Shown: positions 44,423 to 54,508, counted from the stretch's first letter. The stretch: DNA of 64,000 nucleotides from Gallionella sp. (GCA_028688275.1 JAQTYN010000001.1:62001-126000); one strand, 5' to 3'. Made by a program: numbers and translations. Notes: generated by a model not told the origin, from the letters alone.

Positions 44423-45910
44423 CTACCCTTCCCGCGTCACGCGCAGCACTTCTTCCAATGCGGTTTCGCCTGCCATGACCCAGCGCATACCGTCGTCGCG
44501 CATGGCGCGCATTCCGCCTGCGCGAGCGGTATCACGCAAAGTTGCTTCGTCCGTGCCGCTGTGCATCAAACGGCGCAATTCGTCGTTAATGGTGAGTAAT
44601 TCATAAATTCCTGAACGCCCTGCGTAGCCTGTTTGGTTGCAACTGGGGCAACCGACAGGCGCGTAGAGCACATTGACTGCTTGAGGTAATACGGCAAGTT
44701 CCGCTGCGTCAGGGGTGTAAGCGCGTTTGCAATGCGGGCAAAGCTTGCGGATGAGTCGTTGCGCCAATACCCCCAACAAGCCTGACGACAGCAAGAATGG
44801 CTCAACGCCCATATCCACCAAGCGCGTGACGGCAGCGGCGGCATCGTTGGTATGCAAAGTCGCCAACACCAAATGCCCTGTCAGCGAGGCTTGCACGGCA
44901 ATTTGTGCGGTTTCCAAATCGCGAATTTCGCCGACCATAATCACGTCGGGATCTTGGCGCAAAATAGCGCGCAGCGCGACCGCAAAGCTCATGTCAATTT
45001 TGCTGTTGACTTGGGTTTGCCCCACGCCGTCGAGGTCGTATTCAATCGGGTCTTCGACCGTCACAATGTTCATGCTTTGCGCGTCTAGCCCAGACAACGC
45101 GGCATACAGCGAGGTGGTTTTGCCTGAACCTGTCGGCCCTGTCACCAGCACAATGCCGTGTGGTTGGCGGATCAAAGCTTCCAAGCTGTCGCGCAGCTCA
45201 GGATTCATACCCAAGACCGACAAAGTTAGCCGCCCCGCTTCTTTGTCCAACAAACGCAACACCACGCGTTCGCCGTGTCCCGTGGGCAAAGTGGAAACCC
45301 GCACATCCACCGCATGACCCGCCAGCCGTAACGCCATACGTCCGTCTTGTGGTAAACGTTTTTCGGCGATGTCCAACTGCGCCATGACTTTGATGCGCGA
45401 CACAATCGCGGCGTGCAGCGCGCGTTGCGGCTGGAGAATATCGCGCAACATGCCATCCACGCGGAAACGCACCACGGAGCGGGTTTCAAAGGCTTCGATG
45501 TGAATGTCGGAGGCGTGTTCGCGCAAGGCTTGACTGAGCAGCGCGTTAATCAAGCGGATGATGGGCGCGTCATCTTCGGCTTCTAATAAATCGGAGATGT
45601 GCGGCATTTCCTGTGCCAATTGTTGTAGATCGTATTCCTGCTCCAAATCGTCGATCAAACTGGCGGCGTGTCCATCGACGCTGCCATAGACTTGCGCCAG
45701 GCAACGGTCGAATTCATCGGGTGTTTTCAATAAAGGTAGCAAAGGCTGTTGCAACACGCGCCGCGCTTCGGCAAGGGCGGTGGGTTTAACATCATTACGC
45801 ACCCACGTTTCGATACCCTGTTCGACATGTTGTGCCGCAATCACTCCGTGGGCGCGGGCGAAGGAATAGCTCAGTTTTTTAACCAGTTGCGGCTCAAAAG
45901 GGCGGGTCAT
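44423..45910 (-). CDS. gspE: Type II secretion ATPase GspE
   Basis: A 495-residue secretion ATPase. The N1 domain is followed by ASDIHIEAFETRSVVRFRVDG, Walker A at VLVTGPTGSGKTTSLYAAL, the Asp box in VEDPIEYDLDGVGQTQVN, Walker B at RQDPDVIMVGEIRD, and a C4 zinc motif (CPHC...CPSC). It powers pseudopilus assembly from the cytoplasm. It lies 45 bp downstream of gspD, with a short GTAG-type hairpin in that gap. Confidence 0.96.
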   Translation of the reverse strand: MTRPFEPQLVKKLSYSFARAHGVIAAQHVEQGIETWVRNDVKPTALAEARRVLQQPLLPLLKTPDEFDRCLAQVYGSVDGHAASLIDDLEQEYDLQQLAQEMPHISDLLEAEDDAPIIRLINALLSQALREHASDIHIEAFETRSVVRFRVDGMLRDILQPQRALHAAIVSRIKVMAQLDIAEKRLPQDGRMALRLAGHAVDVRVSTLPTGHGERVVLRLLDKEAGRLTLSVLGMNPELRDSLEALIRQPHGIVLVTGPTGSGKTTSLYAALSGLDAQSMNIVTVEDPIEYDLDGVGQTQVNSKIDMSFAVALRAILRQDPDVIMVGEIRDLETAQIAVQASLTGHLVLATLHTNDAAAAVTRLVDMGVEPFLLSSGLLGVLAQRLIRKLCPHCKRAYTPDAAELAVLPQAVNVLYAPVGCPSCNQTGYAGRSGIYELLTINDELRRLMHSGTDEATLRDTARAGGMRAMRDDGMRWVMAGETALEEVLRVTREG

Positions 45911-45929
45911 GGGCGGAGATTCCTAACCC

Positions 45930-45951
45930 GTGCGAATAAATTCGCACCTAC
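45930..45951 (-). repeat. Single REP-like hairpin with GTAG tag
   Basis: On the minus strand GTAG (45951-45948) is followed by the perfect stem GTGCGAAT-TT-ATTCGCAC. It lies between gspD and gspE and has the same architecture as the other GTAG/CTAC palindromes in the window. Confidence 0.7.
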
Positions 45952-45955
45952 CCAA

Positions 45956-47908
45956 TTACTTAGGCTTAACATCAAACGTCACCTCTGGCAGCACTGGCAT
46001 TTTCATATTAGGCAGCAAATTACCCGTGAGTCGTTCTTCACCTTGCAAATTGCGGATAAATTCGTAGCGATCACCCGTGATCGTGGCGGATGCCTCTGCA
46101 TTTTTCAGCACAAAGGGACGCAGGAATACCATCAAATTGGTCTTAACTTGTTGACGTTTTTGGTATTTGAACAAATTACCCAGAATGGGAATGTCACCCA
46201 AGATAGGCACTTTTTCTTCGCTGTCCTTCACATCATCTTGAATCAAGCCGCCCAACACAATGATACGCCCGTCATCGACTAACACCGTGGAATCAATCGA
46301 ACGTTTGTTGGTGACGACTCCCGCCGTGTTGGTGGTCAAGGTGTCGATGCTGGAGACTTCTTGGTAAATTTGCAGGCGGACGGTGCCGCCTTCGGAAATT
46401 TGCGGTTTCACCCGCAAGGTCAGCCCCACATCTTTGCGCTCTATGGTTTGGAACGGCGTTGCCGTCGCTGCCGTCCCCGTTTGAGCGTATTGTCCTGTGA
46501 CAAAGGGCACATTTTTACCGATAACGATTTTGGCTTCTTCATTATCCAGCGTCAGCAAATTCGGTGTGGACAGGATATTGGCATTGGCATCCGCTTGTAA
46601 TGCGCGCGCCAGTACGCCTAAGTTGGCGACTAACCCCAGCCCTGGGATATTGACCTGACCTTTGACGATGCCGATGTTAATCCCGCGCCCGACGCTGGTG
46701 ATATTGGTCGCTGCACCAATGATATTGGTTCCTGCGCCGCCTAAGTTTGTGCCACCAATAACACTCGGTGTGGTGCCATTTAAACCATTCATGTTTTGCC
46801 ATTGAATGCCGAACTCTGCCGCTTTGTCCGTGGTCACTTCGGCGATCAACGCTTCGACATACACTTGTGCGCGGCGCGCATCCAACTTGTCGATCACCGC
46901 CCGCAAGGTGTTATACAAATTATCGGGCGCGGTGATAATCAAGGAATTCGTGGCGACGTCCGCCTGTATCACACCCGCGCCCCCTGTCGGCAGGGCTCCC
47001 GTTTGTCCTGCCGCAGGTGCAGCCGCCGTTGTGGTGTCGCCATTCATAATAGCGCGCAAAGTTTGGGCTAACTTGGGTGCTTCAGCATTGCGCAAATACA
47101 CCACATGGATATTACCCGCGCTGCTGGTCGGCACATCCAAGCCGATCACTAAAGTGCGCGCTCGCGCCATCAGTGCAGGATTGTCACTCCGCACCAACAA
47201 GCTATTGGTTCGCGCATCCGCTGTAATTTGCACCCGTCGCCCCGCTTCTGCTGCAACCCCTGGCGTGGCACTTTCAGCAAACAACTTATTTAACATTTGC
47301 GCCAAATCTACCGCAGAGGCATAGGTCAGTTTCAGGGTAATAAACTCGCCGTTATTGGGTTGGTCTATCGCGTCGATGATTTTGTTGAGGCGGCGAATAT
47401 TGTCGGCATAGTCAGTCATCACCAGCGTATTGGTATTGGGATAGGCGACGATGCTATTATTCGGACCGATGAGCGGACGTAATACAGGAATCAGTTGGCT
47501 GGCAGACTCATAACGCAAAGGATAAACCTGCGTGATAATTTTATCCCCCGAAACGGTATTGTTGCGATCACTGACGGGTGTGCTGCTTTGTTTGGCATCG
47601 GCTTCAGGAATAATGCGCACGACATTGCCATTTTCAATCGCACTAAACCCCTGCAAACGCAAGGCTGACAGCAAAATTTGGTAGGTTAGGTCTTTAGAAA
47701 CAGGGCTGGACGATACGATGTTAATGTTGCCCTTTACGCGTGGGTCGATGATGAAATTTTTTCCACTAATCATCCCCACTGCTTTAATCACCGACTCAAT
47801 ATCTGTATTCACGAAATTCAACGTGATTTTATCTTCCTCACGCGCAATACTCGTTGGTATCAACAAGACCGACAGTAACAAGAACACAACAATTTTGAGT
47901 TTGAGCAT
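45956..47908 (-). CDS. gspD: Type II secretion secretin GspD
   Basis: A 650-residue outer-membrane secretin. An N-terminal signal peptide (LKIVVFLLLSVLLIPTSIA) is followed by the N0 domain (ITLNFVNTDIESVIKAVG), N1-N3 repeats (e.g. VYPLRYESASQLIPVL; VVYLRNAEAPKLAQTL) and the C-terminal secretin domain with VPFVTGQY near residue 490, VGLTLRVKPQISEGGTV and LGGLIQDDV. A short S-domain-like tail ends the protein. It forms the outer-membrane channel for folded exoproteins. First gene of gspDEF. Confidence 0.96.
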   Translation of the reverse strand: MLKLKIVVFLLLSVLLIPTSIAREEDKITLNFVNTDIESVIKAVGMISGKNFIIDPRVKGNINIVSSSPVSKDLTYQILLSALRLQGFSAIENGNVVRIIPEADAKQSSTPVSDRNNTVSGDKIITQVYPLRYESASQLIPVLRPLIGPNNSIVAYPNTNTLVMTDYADNIRRLNKIIDAIDQPNNGEFITLKLTYASAVDLAQMLNKLFAESATPGVAAEAGRRVQITADARTNSLLVRSDNPALMARARTLVIGLDVPTSSAGNIHVVYLRNAEAPKLAQTLRAIMNGDTTTAAAPAAGQTGALPTGGAGVIQADVATNSLIITAPDNLYNTLRAVIDKLDARRAQVYVEALIAEVTTDKAAEFGIQWQNMNGLNGTTPSVIGGTNLGGAGTNIIGAATNITSVGRGINIGIVKGQVNIPGLGLVANLGVLARALQADANANILSTPNLLTLDNEEAKIVIGKNVPFVTGQYAQTGTAATATPFQTIERKDVGLTLRVKPQISEGGTVRLQIYQEVSSIDTLTTNTAGVVTNKRSIDSTVLVDDGRIIVLGGLIQDDVKDSEEKVPILGDIPILGNLFKYQKRQQVKTNLMVFLRPFVLKNAEASATITGDRYEFIRNLQGEERLTGNLLPNMKMPVLPEVTFDVKPK

Positions 47909-48047
47909 AGTTTAAAGAAGCGAAGAAATAAGCTACAGGGGCGGGATTTTACCTGCAATGCAGCAGCGCAGGTAACGCGTGTTCGTTATCTACATCCCTA
48001 CTGGCGGGTGTGCCGATATGACGGGTTAAAACGCACCCCGCCCCGCA

Positions 48048-48056
48048 TGGTAGAAT
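48048..48056 (+). promoter_or_regulatory. Possible extended -10 element upstream of metH
   Basis: TGG-TAGAAT matches the extended -10 form TGn-TATAAT. No good -35 box lies 17 bp upstream, as can be the case for extended -10 promoters. It would start transcription about 20 bp before the metH ATG. Confidence 0.35.
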
Positions 48057-48083
48057 CTGCCCTCATTTTTTGAGTACGCGACC

Positions 48084-51000
48084 ATGAATCATCCTATTCC
48101 CCATCCCATTGAAACCCTGTTAAAACAACGTATTCTCATCCTCGACGGCGCGATGGGGACGATGATACAACGTTATAAATTGACCGAAGCGGATTATCGC
48201 GGGACGCAGTTTGCGGATTGGCATCGCGATTTGAAAGGCAATAACGACTTGTTGGTGTTGACCAAACCCGAAGTCATTAAGGCGATTCATTGCGAGTATT
48301 TGGTGGCTGGCGCGGACATTCTGGAAACGAATACGTTTGGCGCGAATGCGACCACGTTGAATGCTTACGGCATGTCGGCGTTGAATTATGAGCTGAATGT
48401 GGCAGGCGCACGCTTGGCGCGGGAAGCTTGCGATCAATACGCCACCGCCGACAAACCGCGTTTCGTGGCAGGCGTACTCGGCCCAACCGATAAAACCGCC
48501 ACGATTTCGCCTGACGTGAACAATCCTGCGGCGCGTAATATCCATTTTGATCAATTGGTTGCGGATTACAGCGATGCGACACGCGGCTTGATGGACGGCG
48601 GCGCGGATTTGATTTTGATTGAAACCATTTTCGACACGCTGAATGCCAAGGCGGCGATTTTTGCGGTGCAAGCGGTGTTTGATGAACGCGGTACACGTTT
48701 GCCGATTATGATTTCGGGCACGATTACGGATGCGTCGGGGCGCACGCTGACGGGGCAAGTGACCGAAGCGTTTTACAACTCGCTGGCGCACGCGCAACCG
48801 TTGTCCATCGGGCTAAATTGCGCGCTGGGCGCGGAAGAATTGCGCCAATATGTCGCCGAATTGTCCCGCGTCGCCAATTGTTATGTGTCCGCGCATCCCA
48901 ACGCGGGCTTGCCCAATCCGCTGGCCGAAAGTGGTTATGACGATACGCCTGAAAACATGGCGGGGCATATCAAAGAATGGGCGGAAAGCGGTTTTCTCAA
49001 CATCATCGGCGGCTGCTGCGGCACGTCGCCCGCGTTTATCCAAGCGATTGCCGAAACCGTCAAAGACATCGCGCCGCGCCAAATCCCTAGCAATCCAGTC
49101 GAATGTCGCTTGTCGGGCTTAGAGCCGTTCAACATCGGCGATCAATCGCTGTTCGTCAACGTCGGCGAGCGCGCCAACGTCACAGGTTCAGCAAAATTTA
49201 AACGCTTGATTTTGGAAGGGAAATACGAAGAAGCCCTCGATATTTGCAAACAGCAAGTGGAAACGGGCGCGCAAGTTATCGACGTGAATATGGACGAAGC
49301 CATGTTGGACGGCGAAGCGGCGATGGTGACGTTTTTGAACTTAATCGCCTCCGAACCCGATATTTCCAAAGTGCCGTTGATGATTGATTCCTCGAAGTGG
49401 AACATCATCGAAGCGGGGCTGAAATGCGCGCAAGGCAAGTGCATCGTCAATTCGATTTCGCTGAAAGAAGGCGAAGCAAACTTTATCAAATACGCTACCT
49501 TGGTGCGTCGCTACGGCGCGGCGGCGGTGGTGATGGCGTTTGACGAAGCGGGGCAGGCGGACACTTACCAACGTAAAATCGACATTTGCCAGCGCAGCTA
49601 CGATATTTTGGTCAACAAAATCGGCTTCCCGCCTGAAGACATCATCTTCGATCCCAACATTTTCGCGGTGGCAACAGGGATTGAAGAGCACAACAACTAC
49701 GCGGTGGATTTCATCCAAGCCTGCGCGTGGATCCGCAAAAATCTGCCTTACGCCAAAATCAGCGGCGGCGTGTCCAACGTGTCGTTTAGCTTCCGTGGCA
49801 ACGAGCCGATGCGCGAAGCGATTCACACCGTGTTTTTGTACCACGCCATTCAAGCGGGCATGAACATGGGCATCGTCAACGCGGGGCAGTTGGGCGTGTA
49901 TCAAGAAATCCCTAAAGACTTGCGCGACGCGGTGGAAGATGTGGTGTTGAACCGCCATCCCGACGCGGGTGAAAAGCTGGTGGCGATGGCGGAAAACGTC
50001 AAAGGCGGCGGCAAAGCTCAAGTCGAAGATTTGGCATGGCGCAACGGCACGGTGCAGGCACGCTTGACCCACGCGCTGGTGCGCGGCATCACCACCTACA
50101 TCGTGGAAGACACCGAAGCCGCCCGTTTGGAAGCCGCGTTCCCCGTCGATGTCATTGAAGGTCCGTTGATGACGGGTATGAACGTGGTCGGCGATTTGTT
50201 CGGCGCGGGCAAAATGTTCTTGCCGCAAGTGGTCAAATCCGCCCGCGTGATGAAACAAGCCGTGGCGCATCTGATTCCCTACATCGAAGCCGAAAAATTG
50301 CGCACGGGCAACACCAGCGCGAAGGGCAAAATCGTCATGGCGACGGTCAAAGGCGACGTGCACGACATCGGCAAAAACATCGTCACGGTCGTGCTGCAAT
50401 GCAACAACTTTGAAGTGGTCAACATGGGCGTGATGGTGCCGTGCCAACAAATTTTGGACACCGCCCGCGAACACAATGCCGACATCATCGGCTTGTCGGG
50501 GCTGATTACCCCGTCGCTGGAAGAAATGGCGCACGTCGCCAAAGAAATGCAGCGTCAAGGCTTCAAAATCCCGTTGCTGATTGGCGGCGCGACCACCTCG
50601 CGGGTGCACACGGCGGTGAAAATCGAACCAAATTATCCTGATGGTTCAGTGATTTATGTGACGGATGCCTCGCGTGCCGTGGGCGTGTGTAGCAATTTGC
50701 TGTCCGACACTTTGCGCGATGATTATGTCGCGGGCATCAAAGCCGATTACGTCGAAGCGCGTGCCAAACATGAAAGCAGCAAAGGCAAAGCCGCGCACGT
50801 TGGGCTGGCAGAAGCGCGTGCGCATGGACTGAAAACCGATTGGGCAAACTACACCCCGCCCAAACCCGCCGCGCTGGGCGTGCAAAGTTTGCGCGATTAT
50901 TCGCTGGCGGAAATCGCCGAATTCATTGATTGGACACCATTTTTCCAAGCGTGGGAGTTGGCGGGACGCTATCCGAAAATTTTGCAAGACGAAGTGGTGG

Positions 51001-51767
51001 GCGAAGAAGCCACCAAGTTATTTGCCGACGCGCAAGCCATGTTGAAGCAGATCATCGCTGAGAAATGGTTGACCGCGAATGGCGTGTTTGGCTTGTTCCC
51101 AGCTAACCAAGTGAACCACGACGACATCGAAATTTACACCGACGCGACGCGTAGTTCAGTGGCGATGACGTGGCACAATCTGCGTCAGCAAACCAAAAAA
51201 CCTGTATCTATCCCCAATTTCTGCCTCGCGGATTACATCGCGCCTAAAGGCACGGACGACTACATCGGCGCGTTTGCCGTCACCACGGGCATCGGCATCG
51301 ACGCACGCGTGGAAGCGTTTGAAGCAGACAATGACGACTACAACGCCATTCTGCTCAAAGCCTTGGCAGACCGCTTGGCAGAAGCCTTCGCCGAATTGCT
51401 GCACGCCAAAATTCGCCGTGAATACTGGGGTTACGCCAGCGACGAAGGCTTGGACAATGACAGCTTGATTGCAGAGAGCTATCGCGGCATCCGCCCCGCC
51501 CCAGGCTACCCCGCCTGCCCCGATCATACCGAAAAAGGCGCGCTGTTCGACTTATTGCAAGCCCCTGCCAACGCCGACATCACATTGACTGAAAGCTGCG
51601 CCATGTTGCCCACCGCAGCCGTGTCAGGCTTCTACTTCTCCCACCCCGAAGCCAAATACTTCGCCACGGGTAAGGTTGATAAAGACCAAGTGGAAGATTA
51701 TGCCCAACGCAAAGGCATGACGGTAGAAGAGGCGGAACGGTGGTTAGCTCCTGTGTTGAGTTATTGA
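48084..51767 (+). CDS. metH: Cobalamin-dependent methionine synthase MetH
   Basis: A 1227-residue four-module enzyme that methylates homocysteine from methyltetrahydrofolate. Homocysteine domain: [15 protein letters not shown] and the zinc ligands GGCCGTSP near residue 310. Pterin domain from about 355: [16 protein letters not shown] and [12 protein letters not shown]. Cobalamin cap and binding domain: [11 protein letters not shown] with the Co-ligating His760, plus [13 protein letters not shown]. Reactivation domain with AdoMet site: [15 protein letters not shown]. Full length with no frame break. The B12 dependence suggests cobalamin uptake or synthesis; no cobalamin riboswitch is seen upstream. 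Confidence 0.98.
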   Translation: MNHPIPHPIETLLKQRILILDGAMGTMIQRYKLTEADYRGTQFADWHRDLKGNNDLLVLTKPEVIKAIHCEYLVAGADILETNTFGANATTLNAYGMSALNYELNVAGARLAREACDQYATADKPRFVAGVLGPTDKTATISPDVNNPAARNIHFDQLVADYSDATRGLMDGGADLILIETIFDTLNAKAAIFAVQAVFDERGTRLPIMISGTITDASGRTLTGQVTEAFYNSLAHAQPLSIGLNCALGAEELRQYVAELSRVANCYVSAHPNAGLPNPLAESGYDDTPENMAGHIKEWAESGFLNIIGGCCGTSPAFIQAIAETVKDIAPRQIPSNPVECRLSGLEPFNIGDQSLFVNVGERANVTGSAKFKRLILEGKYEEALDICKQQVETGAQVIDVNMDEAMLDGEAAMVTFLNLIASEPDISKVPLMIDSSKWNIIEAGLKCAQGKCIVNSISLKEGEANFIKYATLVRRYGAAAVVMAFDEAGQADTYQRKIDICQRSYDILVNKIGFPPEDIIFDPNIFAVATGIEEHNNYAVDFIQACAWIRKNLPYAKISGGVSNVSFSFRGNEPMREAIHTVFLYHAIQAGMNMGIVNAGQLGVYQEIPKDLRDAVEDVVLNRHPDAGEKLVAMAENVKGGGKAQVEDLAWRNGTVQARLTHALVRGITTYIVEDTEAARLEAAFPVDVIEGPLMTGMNVVGDLFGAGKMFLPQVVKSARVMKQAVAHLIPYIEAEKLRTGNTSAKGKIVMATVKGDVHDIGKNIVTVVLQCNNFEVVNMGVMVPCQQILDTAREHNADIIGLSGLITPSLEEMAHVAKEMQRQGFKIPLLIGGATTSRVHTAVKIEPNYPDGSVIYVTDASRAVGVCSNLLSDTLRDDYVAGIKADYVEARAKHESSKGKAAHVGLAEARAHGLKTDWANYTPPKPAALGVQSLRDYSLAEIAEFIDWTPFFQAWELAGRYPKILQDEVVGEEATKLFADAQAMLKQIIAEKWLTANGVFGLFPANQVNHDDIEIYTDATRSSVAMTWHNLRQQTKKPVSIPNFCLADYIAPKGTDDYIGAFAVTTGIGIDARVEAFEADNDDYNAILLKALADRLAEAFAELLHAKIRREYWGYASDEGLDNDSLIAESYRGIRPAPGYPACPDHTEKGALFDLLQAPANADITLTESCAMLPTAAVSGFYFSHPEAKYFATGKVDKDQVEDYAQRKGMTVEEAERWLAPVLSY

Positions 51768-51781
51768 TTTAGGAGAAAATT

Positions 51782-52378
51782 ATGGACGCTGGAAATTGGA
51801 CATGGCTTGAATTGGCAAAACTTGTGGCAAGTTTATTTATACCGATGACGCTTGCAATCTTTGGTATTTATATCCATCGAGTAACGAAACGATTCGAGCA
51901 TATCCAATGGCGCAGTCAGAAGCTTATCGAGAAGAGATTAGCTATTTACGATGATTTAGCCCCCCAATTTAATGATCTTATGTGTTATTTCACTTATGTG
52001 GGGTGCTGGAAAGAATTAAATCCTCTTGATGTTGTTGCGTTGAAAAGAAAGTTGGATAAGAAGATACATTTAGCATCTCCCCTGCTTTCACCAACGTTTT
52101 TTGAAGTTTGTCAGAAATTTCAAAGCCTATGTTTTGAAACCTATACTGGATGGGGGCAAGATGCTCGATTGAAGACGCAATTTCAGCGACGCAAGGAGGC
52201 TAGGAAAGACTGGATCGAGGAGTGGGAGTTATGCTTTAGCGGCTCAGAGGCTTGCACAAATCCACAGGAAATTAAAGCAGCATATGCGAACATTATGAAA
52301 TTATTTGCTGAGGATATTGGAGTTCACCCCTCTTTTTTAATTCCAAATTCTGGCAGAGTGCCTTCTGGGGTGCAGTAA
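51782..52378 (+). CDS. Hypothetical membrane-anchored protein
   Basis: A 198-residue protein with one N-terminal membrane helix (LAKLVASLFIPMTLAIFGIYI) and a long, mostly helical cytoplasmic part rich in charged and aromatic residues (SQKLIEKRLAIYDDLAPQFN). An AGGAG site precedes the ATG, 14 bp after metH. The layout resembles small single-helix proteins of unknown function. AT-rich compared with metH, suggesting an independent origin. No family recognised. Confidence 0.65.
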   Translation: MDAGNWTWLELAKLVASLFIPMTLAIFGIYIHRVTKRFEHIQWRSQKLIEKRLAIYDDLAPQFNDLMCYFTYVGCWKELNPLDVVALKRKLDKKIHLASPLLSPTFFEVCQKFQSLCFETYTGWGQDARLKTQFQRRKEARKDWIEEWELCFSGSEACTNPQEIKAAYANIMKLFAEDIGVHPSFLIPNSGRVPSGVQ

Positions 52379-52467
52379 TTGTTCCAAACCATCGAAGTGG
52401 TAGTGATGCACAAGGCGGATACATCCGTTGCAAGCCTTGCCCTTTGCTGTCGAGCTGAGGGCTTTGT
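52379..52467 (+). pseudogene. Degenerate copy of the start of the VapB-like antitoxin gene
   Basis: The sequence CCAAACCATCGAAGTGG and following ~70 bp match the first part of the antitoxin gene at 53040-53130 with many differences and short gaps. The original frame is lost. It begins right after the stop of the preceding gene. Confidence 0.65.
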
Positions 52468-52537
52468 AGGCGGGGCATCTTTGTTGATATTCGCTGACGT
52501 TCAATCTACAACAGGTTATTTTTATCTTTTATTCAAC

Positions 52538-52918
52538 ATGTTAACCAACTTATTTTCAAATGTCATGTACGTAAAAGTACGGCGGAATCAATTTCAAGTT
52601 CGGAGCTTGAAGTCAGGAGTCGATACGATCAGTGTCTCCCAGACACCCTTTACCACGACAAGGCTGCTTATTGGTCAGTTCGGTGTGGCTGAAAAAGCGT
52701 TGAAAGATGCCTTGAAACAAGTATCGCAGGGCTATCTGCGATTTTTTTCACCTGCCATTGTCATTCATCCTTTAGAAATGGTTGAAGGCGGGCTATCAGA
52801 AATTGAGGAGCGTATCATCCACGAGATTGCCATTGGTGCGGGTGCCAAAAAGGTTGTTGTCTGGGTCGGACACGCGCTCAATGATGACGAAGTGAAGAAG
52901 ATGCTAGGTGGCTCATAA
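52538..52918 (+). CDS. Small conserved-looking protein, possibly MreB-related
   Basis: A 126-residue protein from ATG 52538 (an alternative ATG at 52565 is possible). The N-terminus MLTNLFSNVMYVKVRRNQFQ and the C-terminal block IVIHPLEMVEGGLSEIEERI, then IHEIAIGAGAKKVVVW, resemble short proteins often labelled as rod shape-determining (MreB-like) fragments. The actin-type phosphate loops are absent, so any link to MreB is uncertain. The upstream ORF continuation to 52379 is the degenerate antitoxin piece and not part of this gene. Confidence 0.6.
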   Translation: MLTNLFSNVMYVKVRRNQFQVRSLKSGVDTISVSQTPFTTTRLLIGQFGVAEKALKDALKQVSQGYLRFFSPAIVIHPLEMVEGGLSEIEERIIHEIAIGAGAKKVVVWVGHALNDDEVKKMLGGS

Positions 52919-52938
52919 AACATCGTACAGTGTGTAGC

Positions 52939-52993
52939 GTAGCGCAGCCCAACATTCACCGCGTGGTTGGGCATATTTGTTGGGCTTCGCTAC
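52939..52993. repeat. REP-like inverted pair (GTAG...CTAC)
   Basis: GTAGCG-CAGCCCAAC on the left and GTTGGGC-TTCGCTAC on the right form an imperfect inverted repeat bounded by GTAG and CTAC. It lies in the gap before the VapBC-type pair. Confidence 0.75.
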
Positions 52994-53039
52994 GCTCAAG
53001 CCAAGTCACAAACTGATTGATAAACAAAGAGGATTCATC

Positions 53040-53267
53040 ATGTTACAAACCATCGAAGTGGAAATTGATGCGCAAGGGGGGATACATCCGCTGCAAGCTT
53101 TGCCCTTCGCGGCAGAGCGGCGGGCTTTGTTAACCTTGGTTGTACCTGATCGAAAGCCGTCTGCACCAACCGATTGGCGCAGTTTTGCAGGGCGGTTGCG
53201 CGGTACGGCTAACTTTAACGGCGATGCGGTAGAGATTCAACGGAAGATGCGTGATGAATGGAGCTAA
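53040..53267 (+). CDS. VapB-like antitoxin
   Basis: A 75-residue protein: MLQTIEVEIDAQGGIHPLQA at the N-terminus resembles a swapped-hairpin (AbrB/SpoVT-type) strand, and the C-terminal DWRSFAGRLRGTANFNGDAVEIQRKMRDEW is a typical toxin-wrapping tail. It overlaps the PIN-domain gene by 14 bp. A GAGG ribosome site lies about 10 bp upstream. Antitoxin function is inferred from this pairing. Confidence 0.82.
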   Translation: MLQTIEVEIDAQGGIHPLQALPFAAERRALLTLVVPDRKPSAPTDWRSFAGRLRGTANFNGDAVEIQRKMRDEWS

Positions 53268-53631
53268 ATGGTTGCTGGACACCAATGTGGTGATCGGTTT
53301 GTTGAAAATGCAGCCCGCTGTCATCGCACTGCTTGAAGCGCAAAAATTGGACTTTGGGCAAATTGCGGTCAGCCAAATTACGCGCATGGAGTTGCTGGGT
53401 TTTCCTAATTTGGAAAAAGAGGAAGAGTCCACTATTCTGGAATTTTTGCAGCATTGCCAAGTGATTTTGCTGGACGAACCGATTGAGCAACAAGCCACGC
53501 GATTGCGTCGCACCCGCCCGTGCAAGCTACCCGATGCCATTATCGCCGCCACCGCGCAGGTGCATCAACTGGTGTTGTTGACGCTGGATCAACGGCTGGC
53601 GGATATATTTGCAATGCGCAGTCTACAATAA
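53254..53631 (+). CDS. vapC: PIN-domain ribonuclease toxin (VapC family)
   Basis: A 125-residue PIN protein. The acidic metal-binding residues are visible: Asp9 in WLLDTNVVIGLL, Glu46 in TRMELLGF, Asp94 in KLPDAIIAATA and Asp112 in LTLDQRLA. Such toxins cut tRNA or rRNA. All four key residues are kept, so it is likely active. The ATG at 53254 is inside the antitoxin gene, one codon after a GTG alternative. Confidence 0.92.
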   Translation: MNGAKWLLDTNVVIGLLKMQPAVIALLEAQKLDFGQIAVSQITRMELLGFPNLEKEEESTILEFLQHCQVILLDEPIEQQATRLRRTRPCKLPDAIIAATAQVHQLVLLTLDQRLADIFAMRSLQ

Positions 53632-53676
53632 AAAGCGCGTAGATCATGGCGACGCATCACGGGAAGTCAGGAGACG

Positions 53677-53835
53677 ATGCGGTATTGGGAACGTCTCAAT
53701 ACCGTCAAACATGGTTATGTGCAACGGGCGATAGACTGGGAGTATTCGACTTTATCCCGCTATGTCCATCAGGGATGGTTACCTGAAAACTGGGGTGGGG
53801 ATGGGGTGAAATTTGACGGGCAGTTTGGTGAGTAA
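53677..53835 (+). pseudogene. 3' remnant of a REP-associated tyrosine transposase (RAYT, TnpA_REP)
   Basis: The open frame from 53677 reads RYWERL, then NTVKHGYVQRAIDWEYSTLS and RYVHQGWLPENW. It matches the end of RAYT/Y1_Tnp proteins (WEH-...-NPVKHGYV-x-DW-YSS-x-RYV-x-G-x-Y-P-x-NW), with an internal deletion just before VKHG. The catalytic HUH and Tyr parts are missing, so it is dead. It sits among GTAG-tagged palindromes that such enzymes mobilise. Confidence 0.85.
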
Positions 53836-53876
53836 ATTGCAGAGGTCAACCAAATAACGGGGCTAGGGGGATTAAA

Positions 53877-54314
53877 ATGCAGCGACAAGCGACATCATTG
53901 AAGAGAATAATTATTTCCATGCTGCTGCTTGTCTTGCTCAGTAGCGGCATTTGGTCTTACGGGGCGGCGTCCTATTTTGAATATTTAAAGCAAGAACAAG
54001 TCGTTGCGGACATGATACGTTCTGCTGAGGAGCAGGCTAGTATCAACACAGGGACAAGTATTGAGTTATTACGCCGACGATCCGAAGCCAATGCCAAGTT
54101 GCAGATTGAACTCACGCAATGTCAAGTCGCGGCGGAGAAAGCGAAAGTTAACTATTTGAATCTCAATCAACAACCCATGCCAAACCAATCAGGCGAATAC
54201 TTCGTCACGCGAACTGTCATGGACGAAGCGGACAAAATACGGCAGAGTGGTATGCAAAAATGTGAGGGAATGTTTTATATGGGTATGGACTTGCAAAAAA
54301 GTCAAAGTCTGTGA
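53877..54314 (+). CDS. Hypothetical single-pass membrane protein with coiled coil
   Basis: A 145-residue protein: a basic N-terminus, one membrane helix (IIISMLLLVLLSSGIWSYG) and a charged helical region (LLRRRSEANAKLQIELTQCQ) predicted to lie in the periplasm. Two Cys (about positions 81 and 129) might form a disulfide. No family recognised. It follows the RAYT fossil by 41 bp. Confidence 0.6.
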   Translation: MQRQATSLKRIIISMLLLVLLSSGIWSYGAASYFEYLKQEQVVADMIRSAEEQASINTGTSIELLRRRSEANAKLQIELTQCQVAAEKAKVNYLNLNQQPMPNQSGEYFVTRTVMDEADKIRQSGMQKCEGMFYMGMDLQKSQSL

Positions 54315-54332
54315 AGGCATCTTTTAACCAGC

Positions 54333-54416
54333 GTAGGTTGGTGAGGTACGCGGCCCAACCTTCACCATGTGCTTGTGCGTAATTTGTTGGACTTCGCTGA
54401 TGCTCACCCAGCCTAC
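54333..54416. repeat. REP-like inverted pair (GTAGGTTGG...CCTAC)
   Basis: GTAGGTTGGTGAG at the left and CTCACCCAGCCTAC at the right are inverted and again bounded by GTAG and CTAC. It lies between the membrane-protein gene and the M16 peptidase pair. Confidence 0.75.
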
Positions 54417-54508
54417 GATCATGGCGGTGCAGGGTGGAAAGTGAGAGGAGTACACGTTATCGGTGGGTGAATGTGGTGATAGCGGCAATCAATTTTAGGA
54501 TAAGCGAG

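Noticed and set aside
47909-48083. Possible cobalamin or SAH riboswitch upstream of metH
   Set aside because: Only 175 bp are available. A small hairpin (ACCTGC...GCAGGT) is present, but the conserved B12-box or SAH-core sequences are not seen.
53632-53876. Intact transposase or insertion sequence
   Set aside because: Only the RAYT C-terminal tail is left, with no catalytic domain and no terminal repeats around it.
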